Counted from the first letter of the stretch, positions 8,559 through 17,130 are shown. The stretch is 64,000 bases of DNA from Bacteroidales bacterium (GCA_910575495.1 CAJTFS010000004.1:1-64000); one strand, 5' to 3'. Numbers and translations are program-made. Notes: generated from the letters alone by a model not told the origin.

Positions 8559-9701
8559 ATGAAAAAGCGTGGATACATCTTCGGTGCGGTCGCCCTGGCC
8601 ATGACGTCGGCAGGGTGCTCATCGTCTTATTTCGCATCGGCCGGTTACGGCAACGACGATCTTTATGCGGTACACGACAAGGCGGCGATCGCCCGCCGGC
8701 AGCAGGCCCAGGCCGAAGCTCGGAAAGCCGAGGCCGAAGCCCGCAAGGCGGAGTGGGAGACGCGTCTGGCCGAGGCGGAAGCCAACGCCGTGCAGCGGCG
8801 CTACTACGATGCGACGTCTGCTGAAAATCCCTACGAGGAGGTGCTGGCCGACACCTACGAAAGCGCCTACGCCCGGCGTCTGCGGGGCTTCGAGTCGCCG
8901 ACCTACCGCATGCCGTCGAGCTACTACGATTTCCGCTACGGCAATTCGTTCAACTATGTGTCGGCCTACGACCCGGCATTCTACAACGTGATGGTCATGG
9001 GCGACCAGGTGTGGGTCGAACCCAAATACATCACCGCCATGTTCGGCAGCTGGGGCCGCCCCTCGATCTACGTCGATCCGTGGTACTACGGCTGGAACTA
9101 CCGGCCCTACCATGGCTGGGGATTCTCGTTCGGCAGCTGGGGCTGGAGCTTCGGATGGCATGATCCGTGGTACTATCCCGGCTGGAACTGGGGTTGGGGC
9201 TACCCCGGATGGGGCTATCCCGGACCTCCCCATTGGGGCGGCTGGCACCGTCCCCACCGACCCTATGCCTCGAACATCGTGCATCGGGCCGATCCCAATA
9301 CTTCGCCGTCGGGCGGACGTTACTACCGCGGCGACCGGCGGCCGGGCGGCTACTCTTCCGGACAGGGCGGATCCTACAACCGCGGCAGCAACCGCAACGG
9401 CGATTTCGGCGTGCGCAATTCGTCGGGCGGCAGCCGGCGCCCCTACGGAACCGTGACTTCCCCGTCGCGCGGCAACCGCAACAACGGTTCGGGCAGCTAC
9501 GACCGCAACAACCGTGGCGGCAACAACTACGACCGCGGAGGTTCGAACAACAACGGTTCCTACAACCGCGGCAGCAATTCGAACTGGGGCAGTTCGTCGA
9601 ACAACAGCTCGGGCAGCTACAACCGGGGCGGCAGTTCGGGCGGATCGTACAACCGTGGCGGAAGCTCGGGCGGCGGTTCGCGCAATGCCGGAGGACGTTA
9701 A
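8559..9701 (+). CDS. Low-complexity Gly/Asn/Ser-rich surface lipoprotein
   Basis: A 380-residue predicted lipoprotein (lipobox TSAGC, C20). After the signal comes a short EAEARKAE coiled coil (about residues 45-80), a Tyr/Asp-rich middle with VMGDQVWVEPKY, then a Trp/Gly/Tyr-rich stretch (about 165-235), and a C-terminal tail of repeated YNRGGSSGG-like units to the end. The tail is probably disordered or cell-surface matrix-like. The ATG at 8559 was chosen because it gives the lipobox; an ATG at 8550 would add three residues. It is followed 15 bp later by the FadL-like gene, so the two are likely co-expressed at the outer membrane. Function unknown. Confidence 0.8.
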   Translation: MKKRGYIFGAVALAMTSAGCSSSYFASAGYGNDDLYAVHDKAAIARRQQAQAEARKAEAEARKAEWETRLAEAEANAVQRRYYDATSAENPYEEVLADTYESAYARRLRGFESPTYRMPSSYYDFRYGNSFNYVSAYDPAFYNVMVMGDQVWVEPKYITAMFGSWGRPSIYVDPWYYGWNYRPYHGWGFSFGSWGWSFGWHDPWYYPGWNWGWGYPGWGYPGPPHWGGWHRPHRPYASNIVHRADPNTSPSGGRYYRGDRRPGGYSSGQGGSYNRGSNRNGDFGVRNSSGGSRRPYGTVTSPSRGNRNNGSGSYDRNNRGGNNYDRGGSNNNGSYNRGSNSNWGSSSNNSSGSYNRGGSSGGSYNRGGSSGGGSRNAGGR

Positions 9702-9716
9702 ACGCAACACAGCATC

Positions 9717-11435
9717 ATGAAACGCATCATTCTGACGATAGGGGCCGCACTGGCGATAGCCGGTGCCATGGCACAGACGAGTTTCGACCGCGATATGGGC
9801 GGTCTGCTGATGGACCGCGACGTGATGACGCCGGCCGATCTCTTCTCGCTTTCGCAAACGCAGTTCAACTTCGGCACGGCTCGGGCCATGGCCATGGCGG
9901 GGGCTTTCACCTCGCTGGGCGCCGACGCCTCGTCGCTGGCGATCAATCCTGCCGGTCTGGGTATGTACCGCCGCAACGAGTTGACTTTCACTCCCATGAT
10001 CACCGTAGGCCGCAGTACGACGCCCGGCGCGGCGGCTTACGGCAAGAACTCCAACAGCCGTTTTGCGTTTTCGAACTTCAGCGTGGCGGTCAATCTTGTC
10101 AACAAGCCGCGGGGCATGGTCTCGCTGACGATGGGCTTCGGCTACAACCGCATCGCCGATTTCAACTACAATTATGGTTACCGGCGCGACGGACAGGCCG
10201 GTACGGTGGCCGACGTCTTTGCGCGGCAGCTGGCGTGGAACGGCTTTACGCGCAACAGTTTCTACGACAACAAAGGCGAGTGGAACCTCTATGACATCGA
10301 TCCCGAGTTCTGGAACGCCGCCCTGGCTTATCGGGCCTACATGATCGACGATCCGAACCGCAACGGCGACTGGTCGCCCACGTGGATCGGGAACGGCGCC
10401 GACATCGGCCACTTCACCGAGGTCAAGAGCCGCGGCGCGGCAGGCGAGTATACGCTGGCGTTCGGCGCCAACATCGAGAACAAGTTCTATTTCGGTCTCT
10501 CGCTCGGCATCCAGGACATCCATCAGAAACTCTACATCGACTACGGCGAGGAGTACCGCTACGCCGATCCGAGCGAGACCCATCCTTACGGTGTCGATCC
10601 CTCGCTCGACTACCAGCTGCTCTACGCGCGGCTCAACCAGGCGGCGATCACGCGCGGCGTGGGATTCAACTTCAAGATCGGCGCCGTGTGGCGTCCGACG
10701 GCGGGACTGCGCATCGGTGCGGCGTTCCATACGCCGACGGTCTATTCGCTCGACCGCGAGTATCAGAGTTCGGCCGCCGGCATGGCGTTCGCCAACCGCA
10801 ACACCGATCCCGATGTGCGGCCCGACGACCGGGGCTACATCTCTTCGGGCACGGACGGCATGACGTCGCCGCTGCTGGTGGAGAAACAGCCCGACGGCTG
10901 GAACTTCACTTCGCCCGCCCGGGCGCTGTTCGGCGTGTCGTATACGTTCGGTGAGCGCGCCATCGTCTCGGCGGACTACGAGCGCGACTGGTACAACGGC
11001 ATCCGCCTGCATGGCAACCCGCTGGGTTCCAACTACAAGTCGACGTGCAACGATACGTTCCGCAACCGTTTCAAGGGTTCGAATACCGTGCGCGTGGGCG
11101 CCGAATGGAAGGTGTCGCCGGCGCTGGCCCTGCGTGCAGGATGGGGTTACAGCGGCTCGATGCTCCGCGACGACAACACGGTGCTTTCGCAGCCCGCTGT
11201 CAAGAAGACGGTGTATTATGGTGCCGGCGTGGGCTTCGCCCTGTCGCGCTACTGCTCGCTCGATCTGGCCTATCAGTATATGAACCACACCACGACCGAC
11301 TACTATCTTTTTTATGTATCCGAGAAGTTCGAGCAGCCGGACGGCAGCGTCGAAACCAAGTTTTCGGAGAGCTCGGTCTACAGCACCAAGTTCGCGCGGC
11401 ACAACGTGGCGCTCACGGTTGTTTTCCGCTTCTGA
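9717..11435 (+). CDS. OmpP1/FadL-like outer membrane protein
   Basis: A 572-residue beta-barrel protein. It has a Sec signal ending near AGAMAQT, then the FadL-family start in which AFTSLGADASSLAINPAGLG (about residues 60-80) is the diagnostic N-terminal hatch segment. The rest alternates aromatic beta-strands and ends in the phenylalanine-terminated strand VALTVVFRF expected for BAM insertion. Homologues carry hydrophobic small molecules across the outer membrane; the substrate here is unknown. It sits 15 bp after the lipoprotein gene. Confidence 0.85.
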   Translation: MKRIILTIGAALAIAGAMAQTSFDRDMGGLLMDRDVMTPADLFSLSQTQFNFGTARAMAMAGAFTSLGADASSLAINPAGLGMYRRNELTFTPMITVGRSTTPGAAAYGKNSNSRFAFSNFSVAVNLVNKPRGMVSLTMGFGYNRIADFNYNYGYRRDGQAGTVADVFARQLAWNGFTRNSFYDNKGEWNLYDIDPEFWNAALAYRAYMIDDPNRNGDWSPTWIGNGADIGHFTEVKSRGAAGEYTLAFGANIENKFYFGLSLGIQDIHQKLYIDYGEEYRYADPSETHPYGVDPSLDYQLLYARLNQAAITRGVGFNFKIGAVWRPTAGLRIGAAFHTPTVYSLDREYQSSAAGMAFANRNTDPDVRPDDRGYISSGTDGMTSPLLVEKQPDGWNFTSPARALFGVSYTFGERAIVSADYERDWYNGIRLHGNPLGSNYKSTCNDTFRNRFKGSNTVRVGAEWKVSPALALRAGWGYSGSMLRDDNTVLSQPAVKKTVYYGAGVGFALSRYCSLDLAYQYMNHTTTDYYLFYVSEKFEQPDGSVETKFSESSVYSTKFARHNVALTVVFRF

Positions 11436-11465
11436 CCCGCGCTTCGGTGATGTTGCAGGCATAAT

Positions 11466-11501
11466 ATGCGCCCGGCCATTCGGCCGGGCGCATCGTTTTT
11501 T
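11466..11501 (+). terminator. Terminator of the lipoprotein/porin operon
   Basis: A perfect 12 bp stem (11466-11477 / 11482-11493), 4 nt loop, then CGTTTTTTG. The stretch from here to 11690 holds no recognisable gene. Confidence 0.85.
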
Positions 11502-11690
11502 GTCCGGTGTGCGTGCAGGGTTGACTGCGGATGGTTGCCCGGGCAGGGTGCCGTGCTTTCCCTCGCTGCATCGTGCGGAGTCGGTGTAAGAGACCGGGTG
11601 AGGATGGCAGACCGGTGCGAAGCCGGCCTGGAATATGAATAAACGCGGGCGGCGGCAGGGGAGTGCGGGCGAGCATGCCGCATGGGCGCA

Positions 11691-11721
11691 TGAAAAAACC
11701 GCCCGGCTGCTGCGGGCGGTT
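11691..11721 (-). terminator. Terminator of manganese catalase gene
   Basis: AACCGCCCG/CGGGCGGTT stem with a 7 nt loop; on the minus strand it is followed by TTTTTT. It lies about 70 bp past the catalase stop. Confidence 0.8.
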
Positions 11722-11788
11722 CGGAGGGTGCAACGGGCGTCGGTACGGTGACGGGCGGTTGCCGGCGGGCCGGGCCGATGCGTGCGCA

Positions 11789-12781
11789 TTACATTTGCTC
11801 GACCGGCTGGCGGCGGGTGCGGGAAGCGCCGCCCTTTTTCTTTTCTCTTTCGGCGGAATACTCGCACCATTCGAGGTTGCTCTCGGGTGTGGCGCGGCGG
11901 ATTTCGCGGCTGCGCTCCTTGCTCAGTTTGCGGTCGGCGCTGCGCACCGACGCTTCGGTGCGGGAGGTGCCCTGCGGCCGGAGCTGCGTCAGTCCGTCGG
12001 TCTCGGCGACCTGACGGCCGGGGTCTTCGACATAGAGCCACTCTTCGTCGAGACCCGGGCTGCGTCCTTCGTTCCAGGGGCCGCGCGCTTCGTCGCCCAT
12101 CGAGTGGTTCGAATAGATGTTGCTGTAGCGGGGATCGCTCTGGAGCACGCCCGGCGGGAAGTTGGGACGGATGGTGTCGAGCGCCGCTTCGAACTGCTGG
12201 AAGTGCGCCACCTCGCGCGTGAGCAGGAAGTTGAGCGTGGCCAGCACGTCCTTGTCGTCGGTGAACTGCATGAGGTATTCGTAGACGATCTTGGCGCGCG
12301 ACTCGGCGGCGATGTTCGATCGCAGGTCGACCGTCAGATCGCCGTTGGCGTTGACGTAGGAGCCCTGCCAGGGTGCGCCGTTGCTGTCGGTCAGGCAGGG
12401 TCCGCCGCCCGTTACCGTGCCGAACTGGGGGTTGACCGAGAAGGCCGTGTGGATGAAGTCGTCTTTCGAAAAGGTCTTTTCGCCGAATACGTCGTTCTGC
12501 TCGGCGGCATCCTTCAGGTTGCCGTTGACGCCCGCCAGGAGCATCTGGATCGTGGCGCCGACGATCTCCAGATGGCCCAGCTCCTCGGTGGCGATGTCCA
12601 TCAGCAGATCGTACTTGTCGGGATAGGGGTTGTGGCAGGCGAAGGCCTGCACGAAATACTGCATGGCAGCTTTCAGCTCGCCGTTGCCGCCGCCGAACTG
12701 CTCGAGCAGCAGGCGTGCGAAGCGGGGATCGGGTTTCGAGACCCGCGCCTTGAACTGGAGTTCCTTGGAGTGGTAGAACAT
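11789..12781 (-). CDS. Manganese catalase
   Basis: A 330-residue dimanganese catalase that would convert hydrogen peroxide to water and oxygen in the cytoplasm. The four-helix bundle ligands are visible: E35 in NGELKAAMQYF, E67 and H70 in EELGH, E160 in AAESRAKIVYEY and H193 in EVAHFQQFE. Length and the ending after a charged tail match the family. The C-terminal 60 residues are rich in Arg, Glu and Ser and poorly conserved. It stands alone on the minus strand with its own terminator. An anaerobe with a heme-independent catalase is well suited to bursts of oxygen. Confidence 0.92.
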   Translation of the reverse strand: MFYHSKELQFKARVSKPDPRFARLLLEQFGGGNGELKAAMQYFVQAFACHNPYPDKYDLLMDIATEELGHLEIVGATIQMLLAGVNGNLKDAAEQNDVFGEKTFSKDDFIHTAFSVNPQFGTVTGGGPCLTDSNGAPWQGSYVNANGDLTVDLRSNIAAESRAKIVYEYLMQFTDDKDVLATLNFLLTREVAHFQQFEAALDTIRPNFPPGVLQSDPRYSNIYSNHSMGDEARGPWNEGRSPGLDEEWLYVEDPGRQVAETDGLTQLRPQGTSRTEASVRSADRKLSKERSREIRRATPESNLEWCEYSAEREKKKGGASRTRRQPVEQM

Positions 12782-12993
12782 AGGCTTGTCTTTTTTCGTT
12801 TTCGAAATGGTTGGCGCCTGCGGTCCTGTCGTCGGGGCCCGGGGTTTCCGGTCCGGAACCGTGTTCCGAAAGGACTGCGGCGTGTTCCGTCAAGTGCAAA
12901 AGCATTGCCAAAAAAGACGCGCCGAGGCCCGGCGCTTGCTTTCTGTTTCCTATCTTCCGGCTTGTCTGCCGACCAAGGTTCGTCTGCGGCCAT

Positions 12994-13029
12994 AAAAAAG
13001 CGCCCGACACAATGTCGGACGCCTTTTTT
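12994..13029. terminator. Bidirectional terminator
   Basis: AAAAAAGCG-CCCGACA ... TGTCGGA-CGCCTTTTTT forms a stem with T-runs on both strands, placed between the manganese catalase gene start and the DUF805 stop. It most likely ends DUF805 transcription (minus strand). Confidence 0.75.
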
Positions 13030-13065
13030 GCGGTCCCGATCCGCGCCGTGCGGACCGGAAAGGGC

Positions 13066-13419
13066 CTATTCCACGGGATTTCCCCACTTGTTGGCCTCCT
13101 TCTGACCGGGCTGTGCCCACAGGTAGAGGTTGTAGAGCGGGATGATCAGGAACCAGCCGCTCTTGCCGATGTCGTGCATGCGGCGGGCGCCGATGCCCAG
13201 CAGCGGGCACAGCATGGCCAGCTGGAAGAGCGACGACAGGATCGTGAAGCCCAGCAAGGCGGCCAACAAGATGTCGACGATCGACAGGACGACGTTGATG
13301 ATGATGTAGATCACCAGGAACATCCAGAAGTCCATCATCTTCGTGCGCCCCTTGAAGTCGAAGTACTGACCCTTAACGGCGTTGACGAACACGTTGAATG
13401 CGGTCTTTAACCAGTTCAT
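13066..13419 (-). CDS. DUF805 membrane protein
   Basis: A 117-residue protein of the DUF805 family, with three hydrophobic segments (about residues 30-52, 55-75 and 90-108) and the family motif GARRMHDIGKSGW between the second and third. The N-terminal FDFKGRTKMMDFW is also typical. The start at 13419 was chosen because the family motif begins directly after it; the upstream in-frame extension overlaps a folded non-coding region. Function unknown. The leader is long, about 285 nt from the repeat-borne promoter at 13711-13743, and contains a strong multi-stem fold. Confidence 0.85.
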   Translation of the reverse strand: MNWLKTAFNVFVNAVKGQYFDFKGRTKMMDFWMFLVIYIIINVVLSIVDILLAALLGFTILSSLFQLAMLCPLLGIGARRMHDIGKSGWFLIIPLYNLYLWAQPGQKEANKWGNPVE

Positions 13420-13541
13420 AGTGTAAAAAGTTTGAATTGCATGAATGCCTACTCTCTTGGGGATTTTCGGCTTCCTCCGGTTTTTCGCGTCCGATGTCGG
13501 AGGCAGCCGTCCGAAGGAACAGAGGACGTGGATCATGCTTA

Positions 13542-13658
13542 TTGCGAAGTAGGTACGACCAAGCACCCTGCAAACATAAGCACAACCCACGCCATGCGGC
13601 GAGGGCATTCGCAGTGCCTATTGTTCGTTTGCTGTAAATTGGTCGTTTCACTTCGCAA
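13542..13658 (-). other. Nested multi-stem RNA structure in the DUF805 leader
   Basis: Three nested perfect stems enclose two inner hairpins: TTGCGAAGT (13542-13550) with ACTTCGCAA (13650-13658); CGACC (13556-13560) with GGTCG (13641-13645); GCAAAC (13570-13575) with GTTTGC (13627-13632). Inside are GCC/GGC (13591-13600) and GGCA/TGCC (13604-13618). A further GGCACCG/CGGTGCC hairpin lies at 13684-13706, at the predicted RNA 5' end. It would be transcribed from the promoter at 13711-13743. It may be a cis-regulatory leader or an independent small RNA; I do not recognise a known class. Confidence 0.5.
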
Positions 13659-13710
13659 AACAATAGCCCAAATGCCATCGACTGGCACCGACTCTGCGGC
13701 GGTGCCGGGG

Positions 13711-13743
13711 CAAAGATACGAATAAGCCGAGCACAATGCCAAA
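13711..13743 (-). promoter_or_regulatory. Repeat-borne promoter toward DUF805
   Basis: On the minus strand, TTTG (13743-13740), a 21 bp spacer and TATCTTTG (13718-13711) match the Bacteroidetes promoter. The whole promoter lies inside the first unit of the 75 bp tandem repeat; the second unit (from 13786) carries the same elements. Confidence 0.6.
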
Positions 13744-13990
13744 TTTATTTGAGCATTGTCGAGGCGAGAGTATCTAAGACGGAGCCAAAGATACGAATAA
13801 GCCGGGCACAATGCCAAATTTATTTGAGCATTGTCGAGGCGAGAGTATCTAAGACGGAGTCAAAGACTGACGAATAAGCCGGGCACAATGCCAAATTTAT
13901 TTAAGTATTTTGCCGGGCGGAAGTATCTTGGGCGCAGCCAAAGTCGAATAAGCCGAATTTGTTCGGATTTTGTTGAGGCGAAGCATCCCT
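13711..13990. repeat. 75 bp tandem repeat, family A (three units plus a partial one)
   Basis: Units begin with CAAAG at 13711, 13786, 13861 and 13939 (periods 75, 75 and 78 bp). Each full unit has an imperfect hairpin around AAATTTATTT (ACAATGC/GCATTGT) and ends GAGAGTATCTAAGACGGAG or a close variant. The same family is present at 27015-27210. The third unit has a changed -7 (CAAAGACT instead of CAAAGATA), so it probably lacks a working promoter. Confidence 0.85.
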
Positions 13991-14159
13991 GATGCGGCCG
14001 AAGATGATGAAAAAAATTGCGCATGCGGCGGTAGCAGTCGGAATTGCGGGCGCCGGGCGCGGTCTGCCGGCTGCGGCGGGCCGTTTCTGCGGGCGGGTTG
14101 CCGGGCCGGAGGTCGGGGTGTCCGGCATTTTCGGGGTCCCGGAGCATATAATTGCCGTT

Positions 14160-14194
14160 TCGTTTCCGTTTGTTCGGCGTTTTTTCTAATTTTG
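14160..14194 (+). promoter_or_regulatory. Promoter of proS
   Basis: TAATTTTG at 14187-14194, with a T-rich upstream region containing TTTC about 20 bp earlier. The expected start near 14201 gives a leader of about 30 nt. Between the repeat end at 13990 and this site only GC-rich sequence without a gene is seen. Confidence 0.55.
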
Positions 14195-14229
14195 CGGCAC
14201 GAAAGAAGCTAAAAACGCAAATCAGCATT

Positions 14230-15714
14230 ATGGCAAAGGAACTCAAAGAGCTGACCAAGTCCGACGACAACTACTCGCAGTGGTACAACGACCTGGTCGT
14301 CAAGGCGGGACTGGCCGAGAATTCGGCCGTGCGCGGATGTATGGTCATCAAACCCTACGGCTATGCCATCTGGGAGAAGATGCACGACGCTTTGGACAAG
14401 ATGTTCAAGGATACGGGACATCAGAACGCCTACTTCCCGCTCTTCATCCCCAAGTCGTTCTTTTCCAAGGAGGCGCACCACGTCGAGGGCTTCGCCAAGG
14501 AGTGCGCCGTGGTGACCCACTACCGGCTGAAGAACGATCCCGAAGGCAAGGGCGTGGTGGTCGACCCCGACGCCAAGCTGGAAGAAGAGTTGATCGTGCG
14601 TCCGACGTCGGAGACGATCATCTGGAATACGTATAAGAACTGGATCCAGTCCTACCGCGATCTGCCCATCCTGTGCAACCAGTGGGCCAATGTCGTGCGC
14701 TGGGAGATGCGTACGCGTCTGTTCCTGCGTACGGCCGAGTTCCTCTGGCAGGAGGGCCACACGGCGCACGCCACGCGCGAGGAGGCCGTCGAGGAGGCTA
14801 CGAAGATGATCCACGTTTATCGGAAGTTCGCCGAGGAGTGGATGGCCGTGCCGGTGGTGGTGGGCCACAAGTCGCCCAACGAGCGCTTCGCCGGCGCCGA
14901 GGATACCCTCACCATCGAGGCGCTGATGCAGGACGGCAAGGCCCTCCAGAGCGGCACGTCGCACTTCCTGGGGCAGAACTTCGCCAAGGCGTTCGATGTG
15001 CAGTATGTCAACAAGGAGGGCAAGCTGGAATATGTGTGGGCCACGTCGTGGGGTGTTTCGACCCGTCTGATGGGTGCTCTCATCATGGCCCATTCCGACA
15101 ACAACGGCCTGGTGCTGCCGCCGAAGCTGGCACCCATCCAGGTGGTGATGGTGCCGATATACAAGACGGCGGAGCAGCTGGCGGAAATCGTTGCCCGCTT
15201 CGGGACGATCGCCGCCGAACTGCGTGCCAAGGGCATCAGCGTGAAGATCGACGACCGCGACAATGTGCGTCCGGGCTTCAAGTTCGCCGAATACGAACTC
15301 AAGGGCGTGCCCGTGCGTCTGGCCATGGGCGGCCGCGATATGGAGAACGGCACGGTGGAGCTCGTGCGCCGCGATACGCTCGAAAAGGAGACCCTTCCGC
15401 AGGAGGGGCTGGCCCGGCATATCGAGGGGCTGATGACCGCCATCCAGGAGAATATCTTCAAGAAGGCGCTCGACTACCGCAACTCGATGATTACGCGTGT
15501 CGATACGTGGGACGAGTTCAAGCGCGTGCTCGACGAGAAGGGCGGTTTCATTTCGGCCCACTGGGACGGCACGGTCGAGACCGAAGTGGCCATCAAGGAG
15601 GCTACCAAGGCCACGATCCGCTGCATTCCGGTCGACGCCGAGGACGAAGAGGGCACCTGCGTCTTCTCCGGCAAGCCGTCGCATCGCCGCGTGCTGTTCG
15701 CCCGCAGCTATTAG
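14230..15714 (+). CDS. proS: Prolyl-tRNA synthetase (archaeal/eukaryal-type)
   Basis: A 494-residue class II aminoacyl-tRNA synthetase charging tRNA-Pro. The layout is the shorter form without the INS editing domain: catalytic core with motif 2 in [22 protein letters not shown]-type sequence and the EGHTAH segment, motif 3 near [20 protein letters not shown], then the HGTP anticodon-binding domain (about residues 295-400), and a C-terminal zinc-like/helical domain ending in a tyrosine (RSY), which is characteristic of this subgroup. The start ATG at 14230 gives the usual [21 protein letters not shown]-terminus. Single gene with its own promoter and a downstream terminator at 15985. Confidence 0.95.
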   Translation: MAKELKELTKSDDNYSQWYNDLVVKAGLAENSAVRGCMVIKPYGYAIWEKMHDALDKMFKDTGHQNAYFPLFIPKSFFSKEAHHVEGFAKECAVVTHYRLKNDPEGKGVVVDPDAKLEEELIVRPTSETIIWNTYKNWIQSYRDLPILCNQWANVVRWEMRTRLFLRTAEFLWQEGHTAHATREEAVEEATKMIHVYRKFAEEWMAVPVVVGHKSPNERFAGAEDTLTIEALMQDGKALQSGTSHFLGQNFAKAFDVQYVNKEGKLEYVWATSWGVSTRLMGALIMAHSDNNGLVLPPKLAPIQVVMVPIYKTAEQLAEIVARFGTIAAELRAKGISVKIDDRDNVRPGFKFAEYELKGVPVRLAMGGRDMENGTVELVRRDTLEKETLPQEGLARHIEGLMTAIQENIFKKALDYRNSMITRVDTWDEFKRVLDEKGGFISAHWDGTVETEVAIKEATKATIRCIPVDAEDEEGTCVFSGKPSHRRVLFARSY

Positions 15715-15756
15715 TTCGGGGCCGGCCGCCGTTCCGGCACGTTCAGAACCGGCCGC

Positions 15757-15950
15757 GGCCGCAACGCATGCGGGAACGACTGCTCGTCAAATACATTCGT
15801 GAACGGTTGTTACAGCAACACATTCGGGAACAACTGCTGGAACAATTCGTTCGGGAACAACTGCGGCAGCAACACGTTCGGGAACGATTGCCCCGGCGGC
15901 GCGTCCGGGCACAGATGCAATGATGACGCATGCGGGAACGGCGGCGGCAA
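15757..15950 (+). pseudogene. Fragment of a 9-residue repeat (xNTFGNxC) protein
   Basis: Right after proS, one frame reads about seven successive nine-residue units with Phe-Gly-Asn and a terminal Cys (for example YSNTFGNNC, WNNSFGNNC, GSNTFGNDC), encoded by 27 bp tandem units from about 15763 to 15870. The pattern resembles parallel beta-helix repeats seen in some Bacteroidetes surface or phage proteins. There is no start or signal peptide and a terminator follows at 15985, so I read it as a remnant rather than a gene. It lies in the same frame as proS (after its TAG) and the CDF gene. Confidence 0.45.
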
Positions 15951-15984
15951 CATGTCCGGACCGGATGCTCCCGATCGATTTTCC

Positions 15985-16035
15985 AACCCGGGATACGGCG
16001 GAAACCGTATCCCGGGTTGGGTATTTTCTTCTTTC
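15985..16035 (+). terminator. Terminator between proS and the CDF gene
   Basis: A perfect 14 bp stem (15985-15998 / 16005-16018) with a 6 nt loop, followed by GGGTATTTTCTTCTTTC. It separates the proS transcript and the repeat fragment from the CDF gene. Confidence 0.8.
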
Positions 16036-16059
16036 GGAAAACCTTACATCATTTCGACC

Positions 16060-16959
16060 ATGCACAACAAGGCGGATAACCGTAAGCGCAGCATCTACCG
16101 AGTGACTTTCGCAGGTTTCATTGTCAATCTTGTACTGTCGCTGCTGAAACTCGCCGCCGGAATCGTCGGACGAAGCGGGGCGATGGTGGCCGATGCCGTC
16201 CATTCGTTCTCCGACCTGGCGACCGACGTGGTGGTGATCGCCTTTGCGCGGATCTCCGCCAAACCGCGGGACGAGGGCCACGACTACGGCCATGGCAAGT
16301 ATGAGACTTTGGCTGCGATCCTTATCGGCCTTGCATTGGGGGCTGTCGGGGCCGGTATTCTGGCCAACGGCGTGCAGAATATCCGCTCGGTAATTGCGGG
16401 CGGTGAGTTGCCGCGTCCGGGGAGCGTGGCCCTCGCGGCCGCTGTGGTGTCGATCGTCGTCAAGGAGATTCTTTACCGCTATACGGTCCGTGCAGGGCGT
16501 GCGGTCGGCAGCCCGAGTCTGGTGGCCAACGCCTGGCACCACCGAAGCGACGCACTCTCGTCGGCCGGCACGCTGGCCGGTATTGCCTGCGCCTATTTTC
16601 TGGGGCCGGGCTGGCGCATCGCCGACCCGATTGCGGCGCTGGTCGTGGCAGTGTTCATCTTCAAGGTCGCTTTCGATCTGGTCCGTACGGGGCTGGACGA
16701 ACTGCTGGAACGGTCGCTTCCGGCCGACGTGGAAGCGGAGATTCTGCATATCGTCACGGCCGATTCCGCCGTGTGCGAACCGCACAACCTGCGCACCCGC
16801 CGCATCGGCGCCTCGATTGCGGTCGAAATCCATGTCCGGGTGGCGGGAACGATGACCGTGGCCCGATCCCACCTCCTCACGGTCGACATTGAGCGTCGCC
16901 TGCGCGACCGTTTCGGCGAGGGGACGATGATCGCCATCCATGTCGAGCCGCTGAAGTGA
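16060..16959 (+). CDS. Cation diffusion facilitator (CDF) exporter
   Basis: A 299-residue inner-membrane divalent metal/proton antiporter. The transmembrane domain (about residues 12-205) carries the metal-site pairs: DAVHSFSDLATD in helix 2 and HHRSDALSS in helix 5, plus the HDYGHGKYE loop. The remaining 90 residues form the cytoplasmic metal-sensing domain with HVRVAGTMTV and HLLTVDIE. The ligand set HxxxD/HxxxD suggests zinc, iron or manganese. The ATG at 16060 follows the terminator; the open frame continues upstream but encodes the repeat remnant, so an earlier GTG start was rejected. Confidence 0.9.
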   Translation: MHNKADNRKRSIYRVTFAGFIVNLVLSLLKLAAGIVGRSGAMVADAVHSFSDLATDVVVIAFARISAKPRDEGHDYGHGKYETLAAILIGLALGAVGAGILANGVQNIRSVIAGGELPRPGSVALAAAVVSIVVKEILYRYTVRAGRAVGSPSLVANAWHHRSDALSSAGTLAGIACAYFLGPGWRIADPIAALVVAVFIFKVAFDLVRTGLDELLERSLPADVEAEILHIVTADSAVCEPHNLRTRRIGASIAVEIHVRVAGTMTVARSHLLTVDIERRLRDRFGEGTMIAIHVEPLK

Positions 16960-17099
16960 GGGCGAGGGAGCTGTTCGGTGCTTGTGCGGGTCTCTGAATG
17001 CACGCCGCAAAGCGAATCGGGCGGCTTCGGAGTGCGCCGCTCCGGCATGGTAATTGCAGGTTTCGGCCAAGGAAAAGAGCCCGGACGGAGTAGAAGCGA

Positions 17100-17130
17100 T
17101 TTGGTTTTTTCGGAAAAATTACTTACCTTG
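17100..17130 (+). promoter_or_regulatory. Promoter of the ECF sigma factor gene
   Basis: TTTG (17100-17103), a 20 bp spacer and TACCTTG (17124-17130). A rare good Shine-Dalgarno-like AGGAGA lies 5 bp ahead of the ATG at 17248, which fixes that start. Confidence 0.6.

Noticed and set aside
8619-13010. Very long open frame (1463 codons) on the minus strand across the lipoprotein, porin and catalase region
   Set aside because: It lies antisense to or out of frame with genes with clear domains, is His/Arg/Ala-rich with no recognisable domain, and is expected in GC-rich coding DNA.
13684-13706. Hairpin resembling the last stem of a tracrRNA (GGCACCG/CGGTGCC)
   Set aside because: No CRISPR array, Cas gene or anti-repeat is present; similarity is short and by chance.
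13711-13990. Tandem repeats considered as a CRISPR array
   Set aside because: Units are contiguous 75 bp copies without unique spacers; the same holds for 27459-27682.
15799-16059. N-terminal extension of the CDF transporter from a GTG at 15799
   Set aside because: A perfect terminator at 15985-16018 lies within it and the added sequence is a 9-residue repeat unrelated to CDF proteins.
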